A DNA stretch of 64,000 nucleotides from Alphaproteobacteria bacterium (GTDB lineage Bacteria > Pseudomonadota > Alphaproteobacteria > TMED109), in NCBI GenBank assembly GCA_022819905.1, contig JAJEGJ010000052.1:87272-151271 (forward strand). Direction: 5' to 3'. The notes under the pieces were generated by a model. The model had not been told where the DNA came from and ran no database searches. It saw only the letters and a program-made list of their open reading frames with translations. Positions 37,456 through 45,933 of this stretch are shown in pieces; position 1 is the first letter of the stretch; each line of letters starts with the position of its first letter. The position numbers and the translations under genes were made by a program.

Positions 37456-39750
37456 TCAACCGATCACCTCGCGCTTACCGGTGTGGTCGGCCGGGCTCAC
37501 GATCCCGTCGCTTTCGAGTTGATCGATCATGCGGGCGGCACGGTTGTACCCGATCTGGAGATGGCGTTGCAGGAAACTGGTCGAGGCTTTGCCCTTGTGC
37601 CGCAACAGGGCGACCGCGTCATCGTAGAGCGCATCGCGTCCGGCTTCCTCGGAGGAGTCCAGGGGTTGGGCATCGCCGACTTCTTCGGTTACTTTGAGGT
37701 TGTATTCCGTCGATATTCCCTGGTTCCTGAGGAAATCGGCTACCCGTTCAACCTCTTCGTCACTGACGAACGGCCCATGCACCCGCTGCATTTTCCCGCC
37801 GGCCTGCAGATAGAGCATGTCGCCCTTCCCGAGCAGTTGTTCGGCTCCCTGGTCTCCGAGCACGGTTCGGCTGTCGGTGGCGGACGACACCTGAAAGCTG
37901 ATCCGGTACGGAAGGTTTGCCTTGATCGTGCCGGTCACGACGTCCACTGACGGCCGCTGGGTTGCGACGATCAGGTGGATCCCGGCGGCGCGTGCCTTCT
38001 GCGCCAGCGCCTGAATGGCAAGTTCGAAGTCCTTGCCGGCGCTGAGCATCAGGTCAGCCATTTCGTCCACGACAATGACGAGATATGGGAATGGCTCGGG
38101 CTCAATAGTCTGAGTCTCGTAGACCGGTTTGCCGGTCTCGGCATCGAATCCGGTCTGTACCTCGCGCGACAGCTTTCGGCCGCGCACGACTGCTTCCTCG
38201 ACCTTGCGGTTATAGGCTTCGACGTTGCGGACCTGCAGCAGCGACATGGTCTGATAGCGCGAGTTCATTTCACGCACCGCCCAGCGCAGCGCGGCAACCG
38301 ATTTCTTCGGGTCGGTCACCACCGGGTGCAGAAGATGCGGAATCCCCTCGTACACGGTGAACTCAAGCATCTTCGGGTCGATCATGATCAGTCGCAGCTG
38401 ATCCGGGGGAAGCCGGTAGAGCAGAGACAAGACCATTCCGTTCACGCCGACTGATTTCCCCGATCCCGTCGTGCCGGCAATCAGCAGGTGTGGCATTCCC
38501 GCCAGGTCGGCGGTGACGGGCTCGCCATTGATGTCCTTGCCCAACGCAATGATCAGGCTGCCGCGCTGTTTTTCGAACAATTCCGAACCGAGAATCTCAC
38601 GAAGGTAAACGGTCTCTCGCTTGGCGTTCGGGAGTTCGATGCCGATGGCGTTGCGATCGGTCACCACCGACACCCGTGCCGCCTGCGCCGACATCGACCG
38701 GGCAATATCCGGCGCCAGCGAAATCACCCGCCGTGACCGTATCCCTGGCTCCGGCTCAAAATCGTAGCGGGTAACGACGGGCCCAGACAGAATCCGCTCG
38801 ATGACGCCAGCGATCCCGAATTCCGCAAGCACCGTCTCCAGCATCCGCGCGTTTGCCTCTTGGCCCTCGGCGCTGCCACGAACAGGTCTCGGCGGTTTGC
38901 GCAGCAAGCCAAGCGGTGGGAGCCGGTAGCCCTCCTCGTCCATCCCCAGCGTGGCCTGCCGTTCATCATCCTCACGCTGGCCGATGCGCGTCGGGCTGGC
39001 AGTCTGAACCCGCCGGCGTTTTTTCTTGGGTGATCGCTCCTTGGGGACCTCCATCGTGGGCCCCAGGGTCGGAGCAACCCGTTGGGCCGGGGCGCTTGCC
39101 TCGTCACTGGAAATACCGGCGGTCAGTTTTCGGGCAGCTGCGTAAACCGCACGGAACCCCTTGATCAATCTCGCCCAATCCGACGCCTGCAGGGCAGAAG
39201 CGTATAGCCATGCGATCGTGGCCAGCGCCATGCAGACCGTGACCATGATTGCCTGAAACCATGACGTATCGGCCAGTTCGATCCCGACCTGCGCCTTGAA
39301 TGCTCCCACAACTTCCGCGGCGCCCAACACCGCGGAACTCGACCCTTCACCGGGTTGAAACCACGCAGCTGTCAGGGTCGCGAGTACCAGGGCAAGCGCC
39401 AGCGCCAGCAGCCGCCAACCAAACCGGCCGAGCGATTGGGAACGAACCATCCGCCAGCCCCAGGCCAGCACTGCCAAAGTCGCCACCAATGCGGCGGGCA
39501 TGCCGATCCACGTTCGGAGCTCGGCGCTTACCAGTGCACCCGGCATGCCGAACCAGTTGACGGGTGCCCGGTCCACGTGGACCAGCCTTGACGGGTCGCT
39601 TGGGTCCGACGAGAGCAGCGTGAGCAGCGGGATTCCGCCGCCCGCCATCAGGCAGATTCCCAGCAACCGCCGCATCAACCCCCATACGGGGTCGGTCCAC
39701 TGACGGCGCCACTTGTTTCGACCTGCCTTGTTCGCCGCAGTATCCGTCAA
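37456..39750 (-). CDS. ftsK: DNA translocase FtsK
   Basis: 764-residue septal DNA pump that moves and resolves chromosome ends at division. The N-terminus has about four membrane helices (residues about 25-200) and a short linker with a basic patch (PKKKRRRVQ). The motor has Walker A IAGTTGSGKSVGVNGM, Walker B YLVIVVDEMADLM and HLIVATQRPSVDVVTG. The C-terminal gamma domain, which reads KOPS, runs from about residue 695 with HLQIGYNRAARMIDQLESDG. lolA follows. Confidence 0.96.
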   Translation of the reverse strand: MTDTAANKAGRNKWRRQWTDPVWGLMRRLLGICLMAGGGIPLLTLLSSDPSDPSRLVHVDRAPVNWFGMPGALVSAELRTWIGMPAALVATLAVLAWGWRMVRSQSLGRFGWRLLALALALVLATLTAAWFQPGEGSSSAVLGAAEVVGAFKAQVGIELADTSWFQAIMVTVCMALATIAWLYASALQASDWARLIKGFRAVYAAARKLTAGISSDEASAPAQRVAPTLGPTMEVPKERSPKKKRRRVQTASPTRIGQREDDERQATLGMDEEGYRLPPLGLLRKPPRPVRGSAEGQEANARMLETVLAEFGIAGVIERILSGPVVTRYDFEPEPGIRSRRVISLAPDIARSMSAQAARVSVVTDRNAIGIELPNAKRETVYLREILGSELFEKQRGSLIIALGKDINGEPVTADLAGMPHLLIAGTTGSGKSVGVNGMVLSLLYRLPPDQLRLIMIDPKMLEFTVYEGIPHLLHPVVTDPKKSVAALRWAVREMNSRYQTMSLLQVRNVEAYNRKVEEAVVRGRKLSREVQTGFDAETGKPVYETQTIEPEPFPYLVIVVDEMADLMLSAGKDFELAIQALAQKARAAGIHLIVATQRPSVDVVTGTIKANLPYRISFQVSSATDSRTVLGDQGAEQLLGKGDMLYLQAGGKMQRVHGPFVSDEEVERVADFLRNQGISTEYNLKVTEEVGDAQPLDSSEEAGRDALYDDAVALLRHKGKASTSFLQRHLQIGYNRAARMIDQLESDGIVSPADHTGKREVIG

Positions 39751-39926
39751 CTCGACCTACAATCGAACGCGGCTCGCCGAATGAGCATCCGGCGAAAACT
39801 CTGACGAGCCGTAGTCCCAGTGTGCTGGAAACCCGTTCATTTCCCTCGTCGCAAGGTGCGCCTACGGAACGCTTCCGTCAAGTGTGACCGTCGCCCGGCG
39901 GTCGGCGCGGACTCATTGATTTCCGC

Positions 39927-41114
39927 TCACCCGAGCGCCTCGGACAAGCGTTCCAGGCCTTGCCGTACGACACCGGCAGGCGGCACCAACGCCACGCGAA
40001 TGTGGCGGTCGGCTTCCCCGGCTTCACTGGAGAGGAAGCCTCCCGGCATCACCTTCACGCCGGCCGAACCCCAGAGAGTCCGAGCGGCCTTCTCTCCGTT
40101 CCCGACATCAAGCCAAAGAAAGAACCCGCCCTCCGGTTGATAGAACTCGAATCGGCCCGCCAAGATGGCTTCAGCCGCCTGGAATTTCTGTCGGTAGAGG
40201 GCTCGGTTGTCTTCGACGTGGGAATCGTCGTTCCAAAGCTCGGTGGCGGCCGCCTGCACCGGGAGAGGCTGCTGGCCGCCGCCATAGGTACGCATCCGCA
40301 GAAAGGCCTCGAGGAAGGCCGCATCCCCGGCGACAAATCCGGAGCGCAGTCCAGGGACGTTGGAGCGCTTGGACAGCGAGTGAAAACTGACCACGTTCGC
40401 AAGGTCACCCCCTAGCTCCCGGGCCGCTTCCATCACGCCGAACGGCGGCGTATCGCAGTAGATTTCGGCATAACACTCGTCCATGACCAGGAGCGCCCCG
40501 GCCGACCGCACTAGCCCGATCAATCGCCTCAGATACTCGCCGTCAGCCACCGCACCCTGCGGATTGGCCGGTGAACAGAGATAAAAGAGCGCCGTGCGCT
40601 CCCACACGCCCGGCGGTATCGCGTCAAGATCCGGCAGAAACCCGCTAGCCCGGTTGCAAGGCAGGAACACGGGATCCGCCCCGGCGACTACCGCGGCGCC
40701 CCGGTACACCTGATAGAACGGATCCGGCATCAGGATCAGTGGCGTTTCGCCGCCCTTGTGTTCCGGCATAGCAGCCAGGGCCACCGCGAACAGTCCCTCG
40801 CGCGTACCTCCCACCGGCAACACGTGTCGTTCAGGGTCGATCATGCCCGCGGGCAGCCGATAGCGCCGTGTCAGCCAGTTGGCGCAGGCTGTGCGAAGCG
40901 CGTCGGTCCCGCGGGTCGGAGGGTAGCGGCCCCACTCGCCCGCGTACCGTTGCAACGTCTCGACAAGCACAGGCGGCGGCGAGTGCTGAGGCTCGCCGAT
41001 CGACATCACGATGCGGCGGTCGGCTGCAGGCGCCAATCCCTCCAGCAATCGATCCAGCCGCCTGAACGGATAGTCGACGAGCCGGGACAGGCGGGGGTTG
41101 ACGGGTACAGACAT
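39927..41114 (-). CDS. dapC: Succinyldiaminopimelate aminotransferase DapC
   Basis: 395-residue fold-type I PLP aminotransferase. NPRLSRLVDYPFRRLDRLL at the start, MSIGEPQHSPP, YPPTRGTDALRTA, YLCSPANPQGAVADG and the PLP lysine motif SFHSLSKRSNVPGLRSG closely recall Bordetella DapC, which acts in the lysine and peptidoglycan diaminopimelate pathway. Its place beside ftsK is typical in Alphaproteobacteria. Another aspartate-type aminotransferase role cannot be excluded. It is 138 bases downstream of amtB1, with a 15-bp hairpin between. Confidence 0.78.
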   Translation of the reverse strand: MSVPVNPRLSRLVDYPFRRLDRLLEGLAPAADRRIVMSIGEPQHSPPPVLVETLQRYAGEWGRYPPTRGTDALRTACANWLTRRYRLPAGMIDPERHVLPVGGTREGLFAVALAAMPEHKGGETPLILMPDPFYQVYRGAAVVAGADPVFLPCNRASGFLPDLDAIPPGVWERTALFYLCSPANPQGAVADGEYLRRLIGLVRSAGALLVMDECYAEIYCDTPPFGVMEAARELGGDLANVVSFHSLSKRSNVPGLRSGFVAGDAAFLEAFLRMRTYGGGQQPLPVQAAATELWNDDSHVEDNRALYRQKFQAAEAILAGRFEFYQPEGGFFLWLDVGNGEKAARTLWGSAGVKVMPGGFLSSEAGEADRHIRVALVPPAGVVRQGLERLSEALG

Positions 41115-41165
41115 CAGCAGGGCCGCGTGCAGGTCACTTCGTCAAGGTACTGCCTTCTCGCCGGA

Positions 41166-41200
41166 CCGACGCCGGCCGGGCAGGACCCGGCCGGCGTCGG
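41166..41200 (-). terminator. Perfect 15-bp hairpin after amtB1
   Basis: Arms 41166-41180 and 41186-41200 are exact reverse complements around a 5-base loop. Placed 53 bases after the amtB1 stop and 52 bases before the dapC start on the minus strand. No T tract follows, so either a terminator without the U run or an mRNA-stabilising hairpin. Confidence 0.6.
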
Positions 41201-41252
41201 GACGCTGTCGCAGCCCCTGTTTCGGATAACCGGTTCCAGCCGGCTCAGCCGA

Positions 41253-42557
41253 CTACGTGGCGCGGCCCGGCACGAACTCTGGGTACGACACGAGCCCGAT
41301 TTCCACCGCATCGGAACCCTGCATCTCATCCTCGTCATCGAGACGAATTCCCATGGCGAGCTTCACCACGTACCAGGCCAGCATGCTCACGAGGAACGCG
41401 AATAGCCCGACAGCGATGATCCCGGTCAGCTGGGCGCCGAAACTGGCGTCGGGATTGGTGATGCAAACCGCGATCGTGCCCCAGATCCCGCAGAAGAGAT
41501 GCACGGGAATGGCGCCGACGACATCATCCAGTTTGAGCCGGTCCAGGAACGGAACGCCAACGGCGACGATGACTCCACCGACACCGCCGATGAGAATCGC
41601 TTGAATGAATGTGGGCGTCAGAGGCTCGGCCGTGATGCTCACCAAGCCGCCCAGCGCACCATTCAGAATCAGTGTGACGTCAAGACGGCGATAGAACCCG
41701 TAGTACACCGCGGTCGCTGCCAGCGCTCCGCCGCAACCGGCCAGGTAGGTGTTCGCGTAGACGCGCGACATCGCGCTGGCGTCCTCAACCGACGCCAAGG
41801 CCAGCTGCGAGCCCCCGTTGAATCCGAGCCAGCCGAGCCAGAGCACGAAGGTGCCGAGCGCCACCAACGGCACGGCCGAAGCTTGCATCGGGTTCACTGT
41901 GCCGTCCGCCGAATACTTGCCACGCCGCGCGCCCAGCAGGATCACGCCTGACAGCGCGCACCAGCCGCCAACGGAGTGCACGATGGTGGAGCCGGCGAAA
42001 TCTGAGAAGCCCAATTCGCTCAACCAGCCGCCGCCCCATGACCACGCACCCTGAATCGGGTAGATCAGCGCAACGATCACGAACGCTACCCACAGGAACC
42101 CGGACACTTTGACGCGCTCCGCCACCGCTCCGGACACGATCGATGCCACGGTGCCCACAAACACCATCTGGAAGAACCAGTCGGAAGCGACCGAATAGGA
42201 GGCTTCCGCCGTCTCCGACGCAGGATCCGCAACTTCGAACAGGCTCAAAGAGCCGATGTACCCGCCGTCGACACCATCGTACATCAGGTTGTAACCCAGC
42301 AGCGCATAGGTAACGGCGGCAAGCGAGTAGAGCCCGACCTTCTTCATGCAGATGGCGCCGGCTGACTTGGTGCGCACCATGCCGACTTCCAGCATGCAGA
42401 AGCCGATGGCCATTGCGCACACCAGCGCCCCGTTCACCAGAAACGACATCGTGTTGAATATGAATGCCATCTCGTCCGGTGACGGTGCGGCGAGGGCCGT
42501 GGTCGGCCCGAGCAGAACGGCAGCAGCCGCCGTTCCGGACACACGAAATGTTTTCAC
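41253..42557 (-). CDS. amtB: Ammonium transporter AmtB, first copy
   Basis: 434-residue Amt-family ammonium channel. The GTG at 42557 has CGGAG upstream and opens a signal-peptide-like leader (KTFRVSGTAAAAVLLGPTTA). About eleven helices follow. The conserved pore histidines are seen in STIVHSVGGWCALSG and AIPVHLFCGIWGTIA; IGFCMLEVGMVRTKSAGAI is the family motif. A paralogue of identical length lies at 45934-47238. No glnK is adjacent, which is unusual for amtB, so GlnK/GlnB control must come from elsewhere. Confidence 0.95.
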   Translation of the reverse strand: MKTFRVSGTAAAAVLLGPTTALAAPSPDEMAFIFNTMSFLVNGALVCAMAIGFCMLEVGMVRTKSAGAICMKKVGLYSLAAVTYALLGYNLMYDGVDGGYIGSLSLFEVADPASETAEASYSVASDWFFQMVFVGTVASIVSGAVAERVKVSGFLWVAFVIVALIYPIQGAWSWGGGWLSELGFSDFAGSTIVHSVGGWCALSGVILLGARRGKYSADGTVNPMQASAVPLVALGTFVLWLGWLGFNGGSQLALASVEDASAMSRVYANTYLAGCGGALAATAVYYGFYRRLDVTLILNGALGGLVSITAEPLTPTFIQAILIGGVGGVIVAVGVPFLDRLKLDDVVGAIPVHLFCGIWGTIAVCITNPDASFGAQLTGIIAVGLFAFLVSMLAWYVVKLAMGIRLDDEDEMQGSDAVEIGLVSYPEFVPGRAT

Positions 42558-42888
42558 GCGATACTCCGATGGAAAGAGTTTTTGACAAACTGGAAAATCG
42601 GGCCAGAGCACAACTATCGTCGACACGTCACGACGGTTGGCGGAACCAGCGCCCAGAGGTGCCTACTCTAGTTGGGAAATCCCGTCCCGGTCTATCCGAC
42701 CCGGCACTGGAGAGCGGTCTTTCCCTGATCGGGGACAGGACGCCGAGCCGGGACGCCCGTCGCATCGCGCACCCGTCCTCGACATCGGGCACGATCATCC
42801 TGGGGCGCGATGCTGCACGCGAGGATCACGGCGCCGTTCACGCGCCAAGTTGCGGTACCTGTGCCGCCGGCGCGCGGGGCAGCGTCCG
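42558..42888. other. Intergenic, upstream of amtB1
   Basis: 331 bases between the alpha/beta hydrolase stop and the amtB1 start. It should contain the amtB1 promoter. I searched for a sigma54 -24/-12 pair (TGGCAC N5 TTGC) and found no convincing match. No gene or strong hairpin seen. Confidence 0.4.
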
Positions 42889-43722
42889 CTAGGTCTTGCC
42901 GGTCTCGACGTCTGCCAAGAATCCTTCAAGCACCATGTTGAACAGCGCCGGATCTTCCAGATTGAGTACGTGACCGGTATCCGGCATCACGAACAGCCGC
43001 GCCTTGCTGATGCACCGCTTCAGGAACAAACCCGGGACCAGGCATCGCTGGTCGTCGTCCCCGGAAACGACCAGCGTCGGAAGCTGAATGGCCCGAATTC
43101 GAGCCTCGAGGTCCCACAGGCCGGGACGCTCCGCCTGAACGCCCCGCTGTGTCAGCGCGGACCCGGCGTCCGAGTGCTCGGCAAGTCGTGCAACGAAGGC
43201 CCGCCAACCGCGCGGGTCCTTCCGCATGAAGTTCTCCCGACCGGGCCCCGAGCCGTATTCCTCGGCGAATCCGGCCGCTCCCTGCTTCTCAAAGCTGCTT
43301 GCCACTTCCAGCGACAGGGCCCGGAACTCGTCGCGTGTATCAGGCTCGGCACCATAACCGCAGCCACAGACCGTGAGCGACAGGGCGCGGTCGGGATAGG
43401 CCAAACCAAAATGAAGCGTGGCGAACCCGCCCATTGACAGCCCGACGATATGTGCGCGCTCGATTTCCAGGTGGTCCAGGACGGCAAGCACGTCATCACG
43501 GGCCAGTTCCTGTGAATAGCTTCCAGGGTCCGGCGGAATGTCGGAATTCGGGTAGCCGCGTGCCGAATAGACAATGCAACGCCGCCGTCGACCGAAATGC
43601 CCCAATTGCGGTTCCCACGCACGGTAGTCGCCTGCGAACTCGTGAATGAACAGGATCGGCACTCCGGTACCGGTCTCTTCGTAGTACAGCTTGACCCCGT
43701 CGCGCGCGGTTGCATGGCCCAC
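42889..43722 (-). CDS. Alpha/beta hydrolase
   Basis: 277-residue alpha/beta-fold hydrolase. YYEETGTGVPILFIHEFAGD gives the oxyanion strand, VGLSMGGF the nucleophile serine, VVSGDDDQ the acid Asp and MPDTGHVLNLED the catalytic His. The GTG at 43722 has GGGGGAA about 9 bases upstream; the frame remains open to 44100, but that part is Arg- and Pro-rich noise. The substrate cannot be predicted (3-oxoadipate enol-lactonase-like and esterase relatives are both possible). It lies between amtB1 and the methyltransferase gene with large gaps on each side. Confidence 0.8.
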   Translation of the reverse strand: MGHATARDGVKLYYEETGTGVPILFIHEFAGDYRAWEPQLGHFGRRRRCIVYSARGYPNSDIPPDPGSYSQELARDDVLAVLDHLEIERAHIVGLSMGGFATLHFGLAYPDRALSLTVCGCGYGAEPDTRDEFRALSLEVASSFEKQGAAGFAEEYGSGPGRENFMRKDPRGWRAFVARLAEHSDAGSALTQRGVQAERPGLWDLEARIRAIQLPTLVVSGDDDQRCLVPGLFLKRCISKARLFVMPDTGHVLNLEDPALFNMVLEGFLADVETGKT

Positions 43723-44230
43723 GGTCAATGTTCCCCCATCTGCGCGGTTCGTCGGCGCCCGGAAGCGACCCTGCGCCTGATCCGACGTCGGAACCGGTCT
43801 ACCACATCGCCGAATGCCGCTCCACCACGTGGCCGAAGGCCGGCCGCCATCCTCCAGCCGGCGAGCCACCGGGAGCCAGCCGTCCATCGCGCGGTTTCCT
43901 GGTTGGGATGACCGTGACTCGACAGCCCCATGCCGACCGGCTTCCCGCCGGCACGAGTGCAGATTGCAGCTCAATCGCTCGGTCCCGCCGGGGTGTCCCA
44001 TCGGCCGGGCGGCCGGTTTCCCGGAAGTGCGGTCCAGCCGGGACCGCCCGCGCATCAGGACCGGTGCGGACGAAGACCTTCGACAAGTGCCCCTGGACAA
44101 GAGTCGGCATGGTCACGAGACGAGCATCGACGACGGGGGAGTTGCGAGGCCAGCGGCAGCGACGGCCGCCTTGCGCGAGGGTCAGACGATTCGTGACGAC
44201 CGGGCCGGCGGGCAAAGCGGCTTCTCGGGG
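43723..44230. other. Intergenic, 508 bases, no gene seen
   Basis: Between the alpha/beta hydrolase start and the methyltransferase-HNH stop. Long frames are open on both strands, as expected at this GC, but none reads as a protein, and the plus-strand frame continues antisense through the methyltransferase. No tRNA, repeat or hairpin was noticed. Confidence 0.4.
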
Positions 44231-45532
44231 TCAGGGTTGCGCCATCCAGCCCTTCCTGCGGTTCAACCGGCGCAGGCCGCGCAGCGTGTACCGGCTGCCC
44301 TTGGCGCGACAGCAGGGCGAACACAGGAGTACCCGGTTCGACAGGTGGTTCGATCCGCCGTCCGAACGCGGGGTATCGTGACCTACTTCCAGGTAGCGCG
44401 GGTCATCGAACTTCCTGTCGCATCCCTGGCACTTGATCCCTTGCCGGGACAGCAGCGATGCCCGCATCTCGGCACGACTCGATTCCGGGCCGGCGGGTCC
44501 GCTGCCATACCGCCTCGACGGCTGTGGGAGAGCGGCCGGCCGGCCGTCATCGGTGCGCTCCGGCGGATCGGCCGTAAACGTCACGTCCTCGGTGAACAGA
44601 CGGCGCTGGCCCGCGGTCCCTTCGGCCAGAAGACCCTCGCGGCCCAGCCGTTGGAGGACCACGGCCTTGGCATTACCCCAGATATCAATGCCGACCCATT
44701 GTCGCTTGAGCCGCTCGGCGGCCACCAGCGTGGTCGCGCATCCGGCGAAGGGGTCGAGAACCATGTCCCCTTCATCGCTGCTGGCGAGGACCATGCGTTC
44801 ATAGAGGGCGATCGGTTTCTGCGTGGGATAGCCGAGGCGCTCGCCGTGCGTCGTGGAAAGCATCGATATGTCCCACCAGTCCCGGGCGGAAACGATGGAA
44901 TACGTGCCCCGGCCATCGCGGAAGTACTTTACGGCGCCACCTTGCCCGCCACCGGTTCGGCCGTACGACTTGACCTTGAGAACGTTGAAACGACAGAGTT
45001 TTTCCGCTTTGGCGTAGAACAGGATGATGTCGTGCTTCCTGGCAAATTGCCGTTTGCTCGCTCCCCCCGACTTGTAGCACCACACGACCTCGTTCTTGAA
45101 GTTCCGGCGCCCGAACACCGCGTCCATGAGCTGCTTGAGGTAGTGGCTCGCGGTCGGATCGCAGTGGAGGTAGACGCTCCCGGTCGGTTTCAGGATCCGC
45201 CGCATGGCCAAGAGCCGCACGGCCATGAAGCACAGGAAAGCTCCCATGCCGTCGCTGTACGTTTCCCTCGCGGCGGCAATGACGGGCATGAGACCCGGAT
45301 GGTTATCGGTGATCTGGTCTACCCAGTTCCGACGCACGTCCCGTTCCCATGACCATCTGTCCTGAAACGTCGCACCCGCCGCCAGGCTGTCAGGCGTGGC
45401 GCGAAAATCGCGTCCCTTGTTGAACGGCGGGTCGGTCGCGATGAGGTCAACGGACTCGCTGTTCATCGCCTCCAGGAACCCCAGATTGTCACCGAGGAAA
45501 AACGTACGATTCTTCCAGTTGGGCTCAGCCAT
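44231..45532 (-). CDS. DNA methyltransferase (beta class) fused to HNH endonuclease domain
   Basis: 433-residue protein. Residues about 10-320 are an amino-methyltransferase: LGDNLGFLEAMNSESVDL, motif IV TDPPFN (33-38), LKPTGSVYLHCDPTASHYLK, then GYPTQKPIALYERMV and motif I DPFAGCATTLVAAERLKRQW (260-279). Motif IV before I defines the beta class (N6-adenine or N4-cytosine). After a low-complexity linker, residues about 358-420 form an HNH domain: CQGC (368-371), EVGHDTPRSDGGSNHLSN with His385 and Asn399, and CSPCCRAKG. No restriction or specificity gene adjoins it. It could be a self-contained modification-nicking enzyme or an orphan methyltransferase with a DNA-binding zinc module. It sits in sparse DNA between the amtB copies. 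Confidence 0.85.
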   Translation of the reverse strand: MAEPNWKNRTFFLGDNLGFLEAMNSESVDLIATDPPFNKGRDFRATPDSLAAGATFQDRWSWERDVRRNWVDQITDNHPGLMPVIAAARETYSDGMGAFLCFMAVRLLAMRRILKPTGSVYLHCDPTASHYLKQLMDAVFGRRNFKNEVVWCYKSGGASKRQFARKHDIILFYAKAEKLCRFNVLKVKSYGRTGGGQGGAVKYFRDGRGTYSIVSARDWWDISMLSTTHGERLGYPTQKPIALYERMVLASSDEGDMVLDPFAGCATTLVAAERLKRQWVGIDIWGNAKAVVLQRLGREGLLAEGTAGQRRLFTEDVTFTADPPERTDDGRPAALPQPSRRYGSGPAGPESSRAEMRASLLSRQGIKCQGCDRKFDDPRYLEVGHDTPRSDGGSNHLSNRVLLCSPCCRAKGSRYTLRGLRRLNRRKGWMAQP

Positions 45533-45933
45533 TACCGCGTTCCATCAGATCGCAGGGCGCGGCCCGTTCGCACGAAGCAGTTGGTTGCGCAAACCATCGC
45601 CAACCGGACGCGGGCTGCCGAGGGCGTTGACCAGGTCCTCGACTGGCCCGGATCCCGTGCGATGTCCGTGACCCCGTGCAGCCCGCGACAAAGCGCGACG
45701 CCCTCCGCGACTGCGGTTCTTGGCTACCTCCCGTCTCCCGGCGCCGATCTGGCTTCATGTGCGACGGGCACCTGAACCGCGCCGCTCGCGACTTCTTCCG
45801 AGGATCCGCACATGGGCCCACCGTCTTTCGGCATCCGGACCGTCGCACCGAAAGCGCCGGATGAGATGTCCTCATCCGGCGCCTTGCCTTCACGTCGGTT
45901 GGTCGGTCCCAAGGCCCGTCCCGGCCACCGGGA
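45533..45933. other. Intergenic between amtB2 and methyltransferase gene
   Basis: About 400 bases upstream of the methyltransferase-HNH gene and downstream of amtB2. It holds the amtB2 hairpin (45854-45882) and otherwise no recognisable gene or repeat; any promoter for the methyltransferase should lie here. Confidence 0.45.
45854..45882 (-). terminator. Intrinsic-type terminator of amtB2
   Basis: Arms 45854-45865 and 45871-45882 form a perfect 12-bp stem with a 5-base loop, 51 bases after the amtB2 stop. On the minus strand the stem is followed by TTTCGG, a short T run, which fits an intrinsic terminator for amtB2. Confidence 0.65.

Noticed and set aside
42558..42700. Sigma54 promoter for amtB1, and likewise upstream of amtB2
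   Set aside because: No -24/-12 pair with correct spacing found on the minus strand.
43723..44100. N-terminal extension of the alpha/beta hydrolase frame
   Set aside because: Low-information Arg/Pro-rich sequence; the GTG at 43722 has a good ribosome site and matches the fold's start.
43814..45352. 512-codon plus-strand frame across the methyltransferase gene
   Set aside because: Antisense to clear methyltransferase and HNH motifs and lacks any recognisable domain.
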